Shown: positions 9,646 through 19,275, counted from the first letter of the stretch. The stretch is 64,000 nt of DNA from Winogradskyella sp. (GCA_028383925.1 JAOEWO010000006.1:1-64000); one strand, 5' to 3'. Numbers and translations are program-made. Notes: a model not told the origin generated them from the letters alone.

Positions 9646-10455
9646 TTAGTTTAAATTGAAGCTATACATATTTCCACCTTTAGATTTATTGCGCTCATCC
9701 GTAATAAGTACTGTCGTATTTGTTTTAAAACAAAGGCCTTCTTTCTGAGAATTGTGCTTAAAGGTTATGTTTTCTATGCTGCCAGAAAAGAAATCATCAG
9801 TCTTGTAATCTGTAAGTTTCCATATTTTATTATGGTTTAATAAAACTATTGTTTTTCCGTCAGCACTAATATCAGCAGCAGTAATTTTGTTTTTATCACC
9901 ATTAAAGTTATAACTAGATTTTAAGATTGCTATGTGATTACCAGTAACGTTAGGTACTTGTAAAACACTAAATGTTTTGGCTTCTTTACTAAAAATATAG
10001 TAGGCGTTGTTATAAAGAAAAAAGGCTTCAAAATCTCTAGACTTTAAATCTTTTGGTAATTGAAAATTTATAGCTGAGGCTTCTGCTTTTTCTTTAGATA
10101 AATCATTATAATTTATTTTATAAATCGTAAATTTTTCTCTCTTTTTATTGTTGTTTCCAAAGTCGCCAATGTAAATATTCCCTTTACTGTCGGTGGTTAG
10201 GTCTTCCCAGTCCTTATTTAGTGCATTAGTGATTTTTACAGTTTTTACAATTTGGCCGTCAATGTTTAGACCGTATAAATTAGTGCTGTTTCCTGCATCT
10301 TCAATAACCCAAATTAGTTTAGAATAGATGCTTATTTCTGTGCCAGAAACTTCTTTTAAATTAGAAGCTAAATCTGCTTCAAAACTAAGTTGTCCTGTAG
10401 ATTGGCAAGATGTTGTAATAAGTGTTATAAATATTAGTCTTTTGAGGTATATCAT
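9646..10455 (-). CDS. Lipoprotein with beta-propeller-like repeats (SdiA-regulated-like)
   Basis: A 269-aa protein with a lipoprotein signal (ITTSC, Cys near 17). Short repeats such as SKGNIYIGDFGNNN near 92 and ADGKTIVLLNHNKIW near 198, with scattered W/Y/D positions, suggest a beta-propeller of the SdiA-regulated or NHL kind. No catalytic motif is visible. It is convergent with the phosphoesterase gene (46 bp apart) and divergent from the flavoprotein gene, so it is probably monocistronic. The assignment rests on repeat character only. Confidence 0.75.
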   Translation of the reverse strand: MIYLKRLIFITLITTSCQSTGQLSFEADLASNLKEVSGTEISIYSKLIWVIEDAGNSTNLYGLNIDGQIVKTVKITNALNKDWEDLTTDSKGNIYIGDFGNNNKKREKFTIYKINYNDLSKEKAEASAINFQLPKDLKSRDFEAFFLYNNAYYIFSKEAKTFSVLQVPNVTGNHIAILKSSYNFNGDKNKITAADISADGKTIVLLNHNKIWKLTDYKTDDFFSGSIENITFKHNSQKEGLCFKTNTTVLITDERNKSKGGNMYSFNLN

Positions 10456-10484
10456 TGTAATTTTATCGTCTATATTTTCTTATT

Positions 10485-11702
10485 TTGAATAAACGTAAAG
10501 ATATTATAATTATTGGCGGTGGTGCTGCTGGTTTTTTTGCTGCGGTTAACATTGCAGAGCAACATCCTGGTATGTCTGTGGCAATTTTAGAGCGCGGTAA
10601 AGAAGGTTTGCAGAAAGTTAAAATCTCTGGTGGTGGTCGCTGTAATGTTACCCATGCTGAATTTATACCATCAGAGTTGGTACACAATTATCCAAGAGGT
10701 GAGAAGGAACTTTTGGGTCCTTTTCATAGTTTTATGACAGGTGACACTATTGCTTGGTTTGAAGAGCGTGGTGTGGCATTAAAAATAGAAGAAGATGGGC
10801 GTATGTTTCCTGTTTCAAATTCATCTCAAACCATTATAGATTGTTTTTTAAATGAAGCACAAAAGCATAACGTAGAGCTTTTGTATAACCATGCCGTAAA
10901 AGCAATCCGTACTAACCAAAGTGTCTTTTTTATTGAAACGTCTCAAGGTATTTTAGAATGCGATAAATTGGTGGTGGCAACAGGTAGCAATCCTAAAATG
11001 TGGAAGGTTTTAGAAGATTTAGGTCATACTATTGTACAGCCAGTACCGTCATTATTTACATTCGATATTAAAGATAAACGTATTAAAGGTATACCTGGTG
11101 TTGTGGCTCAAAACATCGAGGTTAAAGTTAGAGGTACAGATCTAGTTTCTGAAGGGCCATTGTTAATTACACATGTTGGTATGAGTGCGCCTGCAATTTT
11201 AAAACTATCGGCTTTTGGTGCAGTAGAACTGGCTAAACGAAACTATAATTTTAATATAGAAATTAATTTTATTAGACAAGAAGCCGATAGTTGTTTAGAT
11301 TATCTTAAGAATTTTAAACAAGATTTTGCAAAAAAACTTGTGGTTAATTCTACACAATTCGACTTACCAAAACGCCTTTGGAAACAACTCGTTTTAGCGT
11401 CAAATATTAATGAATCTCAGCGTTGGGCAGAACTCAATAAACAGCAATTAGAAGCGTTGTCTCTTCAGTTAACTGAGGCTGTTTTTAATGTTACAGGTAA
11501 AAGCACTTTTAAAGAAGAGTTTGTTACTGCAGGTGGTGTAGACTTAAAAGAAATAAACTTTAAAACTTACCAAAGTAAATGCATACCAAATTTGTATTTG
11601 GTGGGCGAGGTTATTAATGTAGACGCTGTAACAGGTGGTTTTAATTTTCAAAATGCTTGGACAGGTGCTTATATCGCATCTAAGTCTATCGTTGCTGTAT
11701 AA
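10485..11702 (+). CDS. NAD(P)/FAD-dependent oxidoreductase, HI0933/BaiN (YhiN) family
   Basis: A 405-aa flavoprotein. The FAD-binding Rossmann motif IIIGGGAAGFFAAVNIAE begins near residue 8, so translation must start at or before the TTG at 10485. No in-frame ATG precedes the motif. The family blocks ISGGGRCNVTHAE near 47 and TAGGVDLKEIN near 345 are present, and the C-terminal FAD motif LYLVGEVINVDAVTGGFNFQNAW is near 368. Members reduce enoyl or aromatic substrates, but the natural substrate is usually unknown. Its last 34 bp overlap the convergent histidine kinase gene. Confidence 0.9.
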   Translation: MNKRKDIIIIGGGAAGFFAAVNIAEQHPGMSVAILERGKEGLQKVKISGGGRCNVTHAEFIPSELVHNYPRGEKELLGPFHSFMTGDTIAWFEERGVALKIEEDGRMFPVSNSSQTIIDCFLNEAQKHNVELLYNHAVKAIRTNQSVFFIETSQGILECDKLVVATGSNPKMWKVLEDLGHTIVQPVPSLFTFDIKDKRIKGIPGVVAQNIEVKVRGTDLVSEGPLLITHVGMSAPAILKLSAFGAVELAKRNYNFNIEINFIRQEADSCLDYLKNFKQDFAKKLVVNSTQFDLPKRLWKQLVLASNINESQRWAELNKQQLEALSLQLTEAVFNVTGKSTFKEEFVTAGGVDLKEINFKTYQSKCIPNLYLVGEVINVDAVTGGFNFQNAWTGAYIASKSIVAV

Positions 11703-13864
11703 TGTTTTCTTTTATTACCAAAAGAAGAAATAGTAGCTTTAAAATCTTCAAAAATAAAGGGCTTAGTTATTATTTGATTTATACCAGCTTCTTCTGCTTT
11801 TGTAGATATCTCTGCAGAATTTAAAGCTGTTAATGCTAAAATAGGTATGTCTGGATTAAACATTCTTATGTGTTTTGTTACATCATATCCGTCCATATCG
11901 GGCATGTTAATATCCATTAAAATCAAATCAAAAGCTTTATTTTTAATTATAGATATAGCTTCTTTGCCGTTAGAGATTACCTCGCAGGTGCAACCCTGAA
12001 TTTTTTCTATATTCTTTTTTGTAATAAGTAGGTTTATTTTGTTGTCATCAACTATTAAAATATGCATTTCTTGTTGCAACTCAATTACAGGTATTGATTC
12101 TTTGAGGTTTAAAGCCAATACAATATTAAATGTAACTTCAAAAAAGAATGATGTCCCTTTACCAGGTTCAGAAATAAAATCTATATCAGCCCCATGACTC
12201 TTTAGCAAGGTTTTTACAATATGTAATCCTAGCCCAGAGCCACTGCTGTTTTTGTGTAAAAAAGCTTTGTTTTCAAAAGCACTAAACACAACAGACCTGT
12301 GTTTTTCTTTAATGCCAATACTTGTATCGTTAACTTCAAAACGTAATGTTACATCTTTAGATGTACGTGCTTTTTCAACAACTAATAGCGTTATATGGCC
12401 TTCTTTTGTGTACCGTATAGCGTTATAAGCCAAGTTAATTAGTATTTGGCTAAAAGCGACTTTATCTATTAAGACAAGTTCTGCTTCTTCTGATGCGTCA
12501 ATTTTTGTTATTAATTCTAATCCTTTGTTTTTAGCTGCAATTTTTACAGTACTTAGAACATGGTTAATAATTTTATGAATTTTATCTGGTTTTAGTCTCA
12601 GACTTTTTTCTTCAAATCTTAGTTTATTAGCTTGAAGAATATTGTCTATAAGTATAGATAAATAGTTGCTAGACGAAATTAAGGAATCTAAATACGATTG
12701 ACGTTTTGTATCGTCGTCTTCTTGGTTTACTAAAGTTGCCAAACCTGTTATGCCATAAATAGGTGTACGTAATTCATGACTCAAAATAGTAAAAAACTCT
12801 AATCGATCTTTGTCTATCTCTAAGAGTTTATTGTTAGAGACTATGAGTTCTTCATTGATAAAAAGTTGTGATGCTTTAGTGTCTTTTTTGCTTATTTCTT
12901 TAGCAAGGCTTAGTCGCTGTTCGGTATTAATTATTTTATAAATGAGCGCCCCATTTCTAGAATTTCTATTTTCATAATTTGCTAATGCGGTATATTTATA
13001 AGTATCTGACTTTAATAAATATTTATTTGCAGAATCTAAATTTTTATTGGCTTCAGCATAGTAGAGGTACTTGTAATAGTTAAAAGAAGCTAATTTTCTA
13101 TAGAAATCATTATCGGTTTTAAACGCGGTTTTTAATTCGTTTTCGTTTAGTTTAAAGAGTAGTTTAAAACCCTCTGCTTTATAATCTGCAAATTCTATAT
13201 TAGCTATAGAATTATAAAATTTATAAGATTGTAATAATGTTTTTTTTGTATCGCTTTCAATTGGTCTGTCTGAGTAGTTTAAACTCGGAAAATCTACCTT
13301 TGTTAACGTATCAATAGCAAAGTTGGTAGTATTTAGTAGTGCTTTGTTTTGTCTTGTATAGTAGAAGCGCTTAATTTTATGCTCTAAATTAAAAAAATAA
13401 AGTTCGCTATTAAGTTGTTTAGAAATTTGCTGCGCTTTAGGATATAGACTATCAAATTTTTTATAATTTTTTTCAGATAAATAATTGTGTATTAAATAAG
13501 AGAGTACAGCGTTTCTCCCTTCCTCGTCATTTAATGTTGTGTAGATATCTAATGCTTTTAAATGGTAAATTTCTGCATTTTTATAGTTAGACATTTTGGT
13601 TAAAACCTTAGCTAAAGAATAATAGGCTTTAGCTTGAGTGGGTTTAAGATTGTGTTTCTCAGAAAAAGCAATGGCTTTATTTAAAAGTGTAGTCGCTTTA
13701 TATAAACTATCATTTTTAACGAGCAAGTTTAATTTTATAGTGTTAAAAGAGCAAGCTTTTGAGCTGTCGTTAACCCTAAGTAAGTGGCCTTGACTAAAAC
13801 TTAGGCTTACGGTAAAAAGAAGTGTTAAGCACGTTATAATAATGCTAGATTTTGGGGGTTTCAT
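11669..13864 (-). CDS. TPR-containing hybrid histidine kinase/response regulator
   Basis: A 731-aa sensor with signal-like N-terminus (residues 1-25) and tetratricopeptide-like helices to about 310. The HisKA domain has phospho-acceptor His363 in SHELRTP. The HATPase domain has an N-box (Asn481 in NLAYNAIRYT) and GSGSGLGLHIV near 541. A receiver at 600-715 has acceptor Asp651 in LILMDINMPDMDGY. Two oddities: the G1 motif reads DTSIGI instead of DTGIGI, and no membrane helix is visible between the TPR region and the kinase, where this family normally has one. The gene ends inside the convergent flavoprotein gene. Confidence 0.88.
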   Translation of the reverse strand: MKPPKSSIIITCLTLLFTVSLSFSQGHLLRVNDSSKACSFNTIKLNLLVKNDSLYKATTLLNKAIAFSEKHNLKPTQAKAYYSLAKVLTKMSNYKNAEIYHLKALDIYTTLNDEEGRNAVLSYLIHNYLSEKNYKKFDSLYPKAQQISKQLNSELYFFNLEHKIKRFYYTRQNKALLNTTNFAIDTLTKVDFPSLNYSDRPIESDTKKTLLQSYKFYNSIANIEFADYKAEGFKLLFKLNENELKTAFKTDNDFYRKLASFNYYKYLYYAEANKNLDSANKYLLKSDTYKYTALANYENRNSRNGALIYKIINTEQRLSLAKEISKKDTKASQLFINEELIVSNNKLLEIDKDRLEFFTILSHELRTPIYGITGLATLVNQEDDDTKRQSYLDSLISSSNYLSILIDNILQANKLRFEEKSLRLKPDKIHKIINHVLSTVKIAAKNKGLELITKIDASEEAELVLIDKVAFSQILINLAYNAIRYTKEGHITLLVVEKARTSKDVTLRFEVNDTSIGIKEKHRSVVFSAFENKAFLHKNSSGSGLGLHIVKTLLKSHGADIDFISEPGKGTSFFFEVTFNIVLALNLKESIPVIELQQEMHILIVDDNKINLLITKKNIEKIQGCTCEVISNGKEAISIIKNKAFDLILMDINMPDMDGYDVTKHIRMFNPDIPILALTALNSAEISTKAEEAGINQIITKPFIFEDFKATISSFGNKRKHYTATIDLDAI

Positions 13865-14128
13865 ATATTTTATAAATATCTGAAAGTCAAATGTAGCGCT
13901 TTATTGTCGATAAAGGGTTGTTTTATTCCGATAAAACATATATTTAAATGCGTTGAAATGTGTTTTAATCAGTTTTTTTTTAAAAAGTATATAAAATGCG
14001 TTCTACTCTAAGGTATTATAATTTTTTCTATAGAATTAGTGAAGCTAAATTTAATTTTATTCTTTTTAGATTAAGAATTAAAAAAATCAATACAACCTCT
14101 ATAATCTACAAATCAATGGTAAAACTAT

Positions 14129-14136
14129 TATCTTTG
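14129..14136 (+). promoter_or_regulatory. Candidate -7 element (TATCTTTG) upstream of mvaD
   Basis: TATCTTTG matches the Bacteroidota -7 consensus TAnnTTTG and lies 17 bp before the mvaD ATG. No good TTG box was found at the expected -33 distance. The rest of the 289-bp gap between the kinase and mvaD shows nothing else recognisable. Confidence 0.4.
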
Positions 14137-14153
14137 TCACTGAATTAATTGAA

Positions 14154-15272
14154 ATGACAGAACAAGATTTTATCCTCAAATCATACAATTCCGATATAAA
14201 AGAAGGCTTTGTAAAATGGTCATCACCAAGTAATATTGCGTTGGTAAAATATTGGGGTAAACGAGAGCATCAAATACCAGAAAATCCTTCAATAAGCTTT
14301 ACACTTTCAGATTGTAAGACGCTTACCGAGGTCACTTATACTAAAAAAGAAGGCACTGATTTTAGTTTTGATATTTACTTTGAAGGCGAAAAGAATGAAG
14401 CTTTTAAGCCAAAAATTCAAACTTTTTTTGAGCGTATCGAAGTTTACATGCCGTTTTTAAAAGATTACCATTTTAAGATTGAAACCTCAAATACCTTTCC
14501 GCACAGTTCTGGTATTGCCTCTTCAGCATCTGGTATGAGTGCCATAGCGTTGTGTTTAATGAGTATAGAACAAGAACTTGCAGTTAGTTTTTTAGCTACA
14601 GAGCAAAGCGTTAGCGAAGAAAAACCGCATAGTAAAGAGCATACCTATTTTAACCAAAAAGCATCCTTCTTAGCACGTTTAGGCTCTGGCAGTGCTTGCC
14701 GTAGTATAGAAGGTGAGCTTGTGGTTTGGGGTGAAAATGAAAGCACAAAAAGTTCAGACCTATTTGGTGTAAAGTTTGATGGTGATGTACACTCTAATTT
14801 TGAAGACTACCAAGACGCAATTTTATTAGTAGATAAAGGCGAAAAGCAAGTTAGTAGTACTGTTGGACATAAACTTATGTACAACCATCCGTTTGCAAAA
14901 GAAAGGTTTGCGCAAGCTCATAATAATATGGCTAAGATAAAAGATATTTTAGCCACTGGAGATTTAAAAGCGTTTGTTAAAATAGTAGAAAGCGAGGCCT
15001 TAACATTGCATGCAATGATGATGACAAGCATGCCATATTTTATCTTAATGAAACCAAATACATTAGAGATTATTAATAAAATTTGGGCTTATAGAGCTGA
15101 TAATGATTCTAATATCTGTTTTACTTTAGATGCTGGTGCAAACGTACATGTTTTGTTTCCTAAAGCAGAGAAAGCACAAGTTTATGAATTCATTAAGAGT
15201 GAGTTAGTTGCATATTGCCAAAACGGTCACTATATTTGCGACAGTATTGGTAAAGGTGCCAAACGGTTGTAA
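14154..15272 (+). CDS. mvaD: Diphosphomevalonate decarboxylase
   Basis: This enzyme converts mevalonate diphosphate to isopentenyl diphosphate with ATP. The 372-aa protein shows the family start SSPSNIALVKYWGKR near residue 23, the GHMP-kinase glycine/serine loop PHSSGIASSASGMSA near 117, and the conserved GSGSACRSIEGE near 177. It is followed 22 bp later by mevalonate kinase on the same strand. The downstream prenyltransferase suggests an isoprenoid operon. Confidence 0.93.
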   Translation: MTEQDFILKSYNSDIKEGFVKWSSPSNIALVKYWGKREHQIPENPSISFTLSDCKTLTEVTYTKKEGTDFSFDIYFEGEKNEAFKPKIQTFFERIEVYMPFLKDYHFKIETSNTFPHSSGIASSASGMSAIALCLMSIEQELAVSFLATEQSVSEEKPHSKEHTYFNQKASFLARLGSGSACRSIEGELVVWGENESTKSSDLFGVKFDGDVHSNFEDYQDAILLVDKGEKQVSSTVGHKLMYNHPFAKERFAQAHNNMAKIKDILATGDLKAFVKIVESEALTLHAMMMTSMPYFILMKPNTLEIINKIWAYRADNDSNICFTLDAGANVHVLFPKAEKAQVYEFIKSELVAYCQNGHYICDSIGKGAKRL

Positions 15273-15294
15273 CCCCTCCAGCCAAAATAATATT

Positions 15295-16224
15295 ATGAAA
15301 GGACCACTATTTTATTCTAAGATTTTACTCTTTGGAGAATACGGAATCATTAAAGATTCTAAAGGTTTATCAATACCTTATAATTTTTATAACGGAGCTC
15401 TAAAAGTTGATAAAAACCCAACTGACGTTGCCATAAAATCTAACCAAAGTTTAAAGCGTTTTGTAACCTATTTAAGAGGCTTAGACAAAGCATTAGTGTC
15501 TTTTGATATTGAGACATTACAAACCGATGTAGACCATGGTATGTATTTTGACTCGTCAATACCACAAGGTTATGGTGTTGGTAGTAGTGGAGCTTTAGTT
15601 GCTGCTATTTACGATAAGTATGCTGCAGATAAAATTACGGTTTTAGAAAATTTAACTAGAGAAAAACTCTTAAAGTTAAAGACTATTTTTTCTGAAATGG
15701 AATCGTTTTTTCATGGTAAATCTTCTGGTTTAGATCCTTTAAATAGTTATTTAAGCCTTCCTATTTTAATAAATTCTAAAGATAATATTGAAGCAACTGG
15801 TATTCCGTCTCAAAAAGCAGAAGGAAAAGGCGCTGTCTTTTTATTAGATAGTGGTATAGTTGGTGAAACTGCACCAATGGTCAGTATTTTTATGGAAAAC
15901 ATGAAAAATGAAGGTTTCCGTAGTATGCTAAAAGATCAGTTTATAAAACACACAGATGCTTGTGTAGATGATTTCTTAAAAGGTGATATTAAATCGTTAT
16001 TTAAGAACACAAAACAATTATCAAAAGTGGTATTAAACAATTTTAAACCAATGATTCCAAAACAATTTCATGAGCTTTGGAAAAACGGAATAGATACTAA
16101 TGATTATTATCTAAAACTTTGTGGGTCTGGTGGTGGTGGTTATATTCTTGGTTTTACAGAGAATATAGATAAAGCAAAAGAAGCCTTAAAAGGACAAAAA
16201 TTAGAAATTGTATATAACTTTTAA
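15295..16224 (+). CDS. Mevalonate kinase (GHMP kinase family)
   Basis: A 309-aa GHMP kinase that most likely phosphorylates mevalonate. The ATG at 15295 places KILLFGEYGII at the normal position near residue 9. An upstream in-frame extension reaching 15208 overlaps mvaD and looks spurious. The ATP loop PQGYGVGSSGALVA lies near 85 and the C-terminal GHMP motif LCGSGGGGYILGF near 280. Its place directly after mvaD supports mevalonate as the substrate, although other GHMP substrates cannot be excluded from sequence alone. Confidence 0.88.
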   Translation: MKGPLFYSKILLFGEYGIIKDSKGLSIPYNFYNGALKVDKNPTDVAIKSNQSLKRFVTYLRGLDKALVSFDIETLQTDVDHGMYFDSSIPQGYGVGSSGALVAAIYDKYAADKITVLENLTREKLLKLKTIFSEMESFFHGKSSGLDPLNSYLSLPILINSKDNIEATGIPSQKAEGKGAVFLLDSGIVGETAPMVSIFMENMKNEGFRSMLKDQFIKHTDACVDDFLKGDIKSLFKNTKQLSKVVLNNFKPMIPKQFHELWKNGIDTNDYYLKLCGSGGGGYILGFTENIDKAKEALKGQKLEIVYNF

Positions 16225-16373
16225 AAAGCCTCACTCTAATACGTTTTTATTACAGCTTAATATTACAAATGTTTTATGGTAAATTTTTAATTGTATTGTA
16301 GCGGTTGGCTGTATTTACATCATTTACAAATTCTATAAAGCACTTGTGTCTAAAAAATAAATAAATACGAGTC

Positions 16374-17276
16374 ATGCTATCTCGCAGACAGAAACACATC
16401 CTTATAAAATTTTTCGGCCTGTTTTCTGTGGTAAGAGGCTACAATATTCTTGTAGTAGTTATTGCACAGTATTTGGCATCAGTTTATATTTTTGCACCTT
16501 CTAAAACTATAAAGTCAGTTCTTTTTGATCCTAACCTTTTAATGTTAGTATTAGCGTCTTCTGCAACAATTGCAGCGGGCTATATTATTAATAATTTTTA
16601 CGATTCAGAAAAAGACTTAATAAATAAGCCCACCAAAACCATGTTAGATCGGTTGGTAAGTCAAAACACAAAATTATCTTTTTATTTTGTGCTTAATTTC
16701 TCGGCTTTAGTGTTTGCGAGTTATGTGTCTTTTAAAGCGGTTGTATTTTTTGTACTTTATATATTTGCTATTTGGTTTTATTCTCATCGTTTAAAAAAGC
16801 AGCCAATGATTGGTAATATTGTTTCTGCAATACTTACCGTTACGCCGTTTTTTGCCATTTTTATTTATTATCAAAATTTCGAATTGGTCGTTTTTGCGCA
16901 TGCTATATTCTTGTTTTTATTAGTTTCTATGAGAGAATTAACTAAAGATTTAGAAAATATTAAAGGTGATTTGGCTTTAAATTATCGCACGGTTCCTGTT
17001 GTGTATGGTGTAAAAATTTCTAAAATTATGCTGACTATTGTTGCGTTATTTACAAGTGCTACAGCTATAGCATTAATTTTGTTTTTTAAAATAGGGCAGA
17101 TGTATTATTTCTTTTATTTAAGCATATTTTTACTAGTTGTTTTTATGGTAATTTTATGGAAGTCTAATACCAAAACACACTATTTAATACTACATAATAT
17201 TCTCAAATTTATTATAGTAGCAGGCGTATTTTCTATTTTACTTATAGATATTTCTATCGTCTTAAATCGAATATAA
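16374..17276 (+). CDS. UbiA-family prenyltransferase (geranylgeranylglycerol-phosphate transferase-like)
   Basis: A 300-aa membrane protein with about eight or nine hydrophobic segments and the two UbiA aspartate motifs. The first is NNFYDSEKDLINKP near residue 76 and the second is RELTKDLENIKGD near 188. UbiA enzymes move a polyprenyl group from its diphosphate to a ring or glycerol acceptor. Flavobacterial relatives are usually named geranylgeranylglycerol-phosphate geranylgeranyltransferase, which is a family-level guess. It lies 149 bp after mevalonate kinase, so it may have its own promoter. Confidence 0.85.
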   Translation: MLSRRQKHILIKFFGLFSVVRGYNILVVVIAQYLASVYIFAPSKTIKSVLFDPNLLMLVLASSATIAAGYIINNFYDSEKDLINKPTKTMLDRLVSQNTKLSFYFVLNFSALVFASYVSFKAVVFFVLYIFAIWFYSHRLKKQPMIGNIVSAILTVTPFFAIFIYYQNFELVVFAHAIFLFLLVSMRELTKDLENIKGDLALNYRTVPVVYGVKISKIMLTIVALFTSATAIALILFFKIGQMYYFFYLSIFLLVVFMVILWKSNTKTHYLILHNILKFIIVAGVFSILLIDISIVLNRI

Positions 17277-17340
17277 ACAAACGCAATGTGTTTTTAGTTT
17301 ACTAGAAACCTTATGTGATAATAAAAATATACCTTTTCAA

Positions 17341-18288
17341 ATGCATAGTACCTTAAAAATTGCAATGGCGCAAATTGCACCAGTTTGGTTAGATAAAAGT
17401 GCCACTTTAAAGAAGATTGAAAATTCAATAATAGACGCAGCAAAACAAAAATGCGAACTCGTAGTCTTTGGCGAGGCATTACTGCCAGGATATCCGTTTT
17501 GGTTAGCTTTAACAGGTGGTGCAGAATGGAATACAAAGTTAAATAAAGAACTACATGCACATTATGTACAAAATTCTATTTGTATAGAAAAAGGAGAATT
17601 AGATAGTGTTTGTAAATTAGCTAAAACACACAACATAGCCATTTATTTGGGCATTATAGAGCGCCCAACCGACAGAGGTGGTCATAGTATATACGCATCT
17701 TTAGTGTATATAAATGAAGACGGATTTATAAAATCGGTACACCGTAAATTGCAGCCCACTTACGATGAGCGTTTAACGTGGTCTCCCGGTGATGGTAATG
17801 GTTTAAAAGTACACGACTTAAAAGCATTTAGGGTTGGTGGTCTTAACTGTTGGGAAAACTGGATGCCTTTGCCAAGAACTGCGCTTTACGGGCAGGGTGA
17901 GAATCTTCATATTGCAGTTTGGCCAGGTAGCGATCATAATACAAAAGATATTACTCGCTTTATTGCAAGAGAATCACGCTCATTTGTTGTCTCTGTATCT
18001 TCCTTAATGTCTAACGCCGATTTTCCTAAAAACACACCACATATAGATGCTATTCTTAAAAATGCACCCAAAGTTTTAGCTAATGGTGGCAGTTGTATTG
18101 CAAGACCAGACGGAGAATGGCTTGTTAAACCCGTATTACATAAAGAAGGTTTAATTATTCAAACTATAGATTTTAACCGTGTTTTAGAAGAGCGTCAAAA
18201 CTTTGATGTAGTTGGGCATTATTCTAGACCAGACGTTACAAAGCTTACTGTAAATACTGAAAGACAAACTACTGTAGAAATTAAATAG
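17341..18288 (+). CDS. Carbon-nitrogen hydrolase, nitrilase branch
   Basis: A 315-aa protein with the Glu-Lys-Cys catalytic triad: VVFGEALLPGYP near residue 41, HRKLQPTYDERL near 135 and LNCWENWMPLPR near 169. The CWENWMP form of the cysteine motif is that of true nitrilases, which hydrolyse organic cyanides to acids and ammonia, rather than of amidases. The length is close to normal. No partner gene indicates the substrate. It starts 64 bp after the prenyltransferase. Confidence 0.88.
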   Translation: MHSTLKIAMAQIAPVWLDKSATLKKIENSIIDAAKQKCELVVFGEALLPGYPFWLALTGGAEWNTKLNKELHAHYVQNSICIEKGELDSVCKLAKTHNIAIYLGIIERPTDRGGHSIYASLVYINEDGFIKSVHRKLQPTYDERLTWSPGDGNGLKVHDLKAFRVGGLNCWENWMPLPRTALYGQGENLHIAVWPGSDHNTKDITRFIARESRSFVVSVSSLMSNADFPKNTPHIDAILKNAPKVLANGGSCIARPDGEWLVKPVLHKEGLIIQTIDFNRVLEERQNFDVVGHYSRPDVTKLTVNTERQTTVEIK

Positions 18289-18308
18289 TTAATAGCAACT
18301 ATATGTTA

Positions 18309-18316
18309 TACATTTG
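18309..18316 (+). promoter_or_regulatory. Candidate -7 element (TACATTTG) before the pseudouridine-synthase-like gene
   Basis: TACATTTG fits TAnnTTTG and lies 15 bp before the ATG at 18332. A TTG at 18314 that could extend the reading frame falls inside this element, which supports the ATG as the real start. Confidence 0.4.
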
Positions 18317-18331
18317 CAAAAAATTGGGAAT

Positions 18332-19171
18332 ATGAGCACACAACGAAATAGCAAGTCTAAAGGGAAACCTCAAGGTAAGAGAAATGCTGATAGCAAAACG
18401 AAGAGTTTTGTTAAAGGAAATGCTCCAGTTAAAAAGAAAACCGCACCTAAAAAATCGTCTAACCCAGATGAGATGCGTTTAAATAAATACATATCTAATT
18501 CTGGTATCTGCTCGCGTCGTCAAGCAGATGAGAATATTGCTATTGGTTTGGTTTCTGTAAACGGTAAAGTAGTTACAGAAATGGGTTATAAAGTAAAGCG
18601 TTCAGATGAGGTGCGTTACGATGGTCAACGTATTAACCCAGAGCCAAAAACATACGTGTTACTTAATAAGCCAAAAGGTTTTGCAACTACAACTGCAGAA
18701 GGTAAGGGCAGAACGGTTATGGATTTGGTAGCCAACGCATCTAGTGCAAACATAAAACCTATAGGACGTTTAGGTAGAAATTCTGTTGGACTTTTGTTAT
18801 TTACTAATGACGATATTGTAGTGCAAAAATTTACCAATTCAAAAAATGGTGTAGCGCGTTTATTTCAAATAGAACTCGATAAGAATTTAAAATTCGAAGA
18901 TTTTAAAAAGATACAAGACGGCTTTAAAATAGAAGGCAAACAAATAGAGGTAGACGAGATTAGTTACATACAAGGTGAGTCTAAAAATCAACTAGGTGTT
19001 AAAATTAAAAATACAGGGAATACTATTCTTAGAACTATTTTTGATGAGCTTAAATATGATATCGTGAAAATAGATTGTGTGGCTATAGGGCACTTAACTA
19101 AAAAAGATATTCCTCGTGGACACTGGAAACACTTAACAGAACAAGAAGTAAGTACCTTAAAAATGCTTTAA
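18332..19171 (+). CDS. RsuA/RluB-type pseudouridine synthase-like protein, catalytic Asp position is Gly
   Basis: A 279-aa protein with a basic disordered start (about 50 residues rich in K, S, G), an S4 RNA-binding domain (RLNKYISNSGICSRRQADE near 52), and an RsuA/RluB catalytic-type domain with YVLLNKPKGFATT near 108. In this family the catalytic aspartate sits in GRLD, but here the sequence is PIGRLGRNSVGLLLFTND, with the Gly codon GGT at 18773-18775. The usual following aromatic segment is also altered (LFQIELDKNL). It may bind rRNA without modifying it. A single base error (GAT to GGT) would also explain it. Confidence 0.85.
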   Translation: MSTQRNSKSKGKPQGKRNADSKTKSFVKGNAPVKKKTAPKKSSNPDEMRLNKYISNSGICSRRQADENIAIGLVSVNGKVVTEMGYKVKRSDEVRYDGQRINPEPKTYVLLNKPKGFATTTAEGKGRTVMDLVANASSANIKPIGRLGRNSVGLLLFTNDDIVVQKFTNSKNGVARLFQIELDKNLKFEDFKKIQDGFKIEGKQIEVDEISYIQGESKNQLGVKIKNTGNTILRTIFDELKYDIVKIDCVAIGHLTKKDIPRGHWKHLTEQEVSTLKML

Positions 19172-19229
19172 TAATAAAGTTTTGTTTTCCTTTTTTTTAA
19201 ATTAAAATAGGCATTGATTAAACTTTATG

Positions 19230-19249
19230 GCCTTTAGCCTACTAAAGGC
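19230..19249. terminator. Perfect 8-bp hairpin after the pseudouridine-synthase-like gene
   Basis: GCCTTTAG-CCTA-CTAAAGGC forms a perfect 8-bp stem with a 4-base loop, 59 bp after the stop codon. It is not followed by a T run, so use as an intrinsic terminator is uncertain. Confidence 0.35.
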
Positions 19250-19275
19250 TATACAGTCTTGTGTTAAATTCTTAA

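Noticed and set aside
15208-15294. N-terminal extension of mevalonate kinase into mvaD
   Set aside because: The ATG at 15295 puts the GHMP N-terminal motif at its usual position. The extension has no family similarity.
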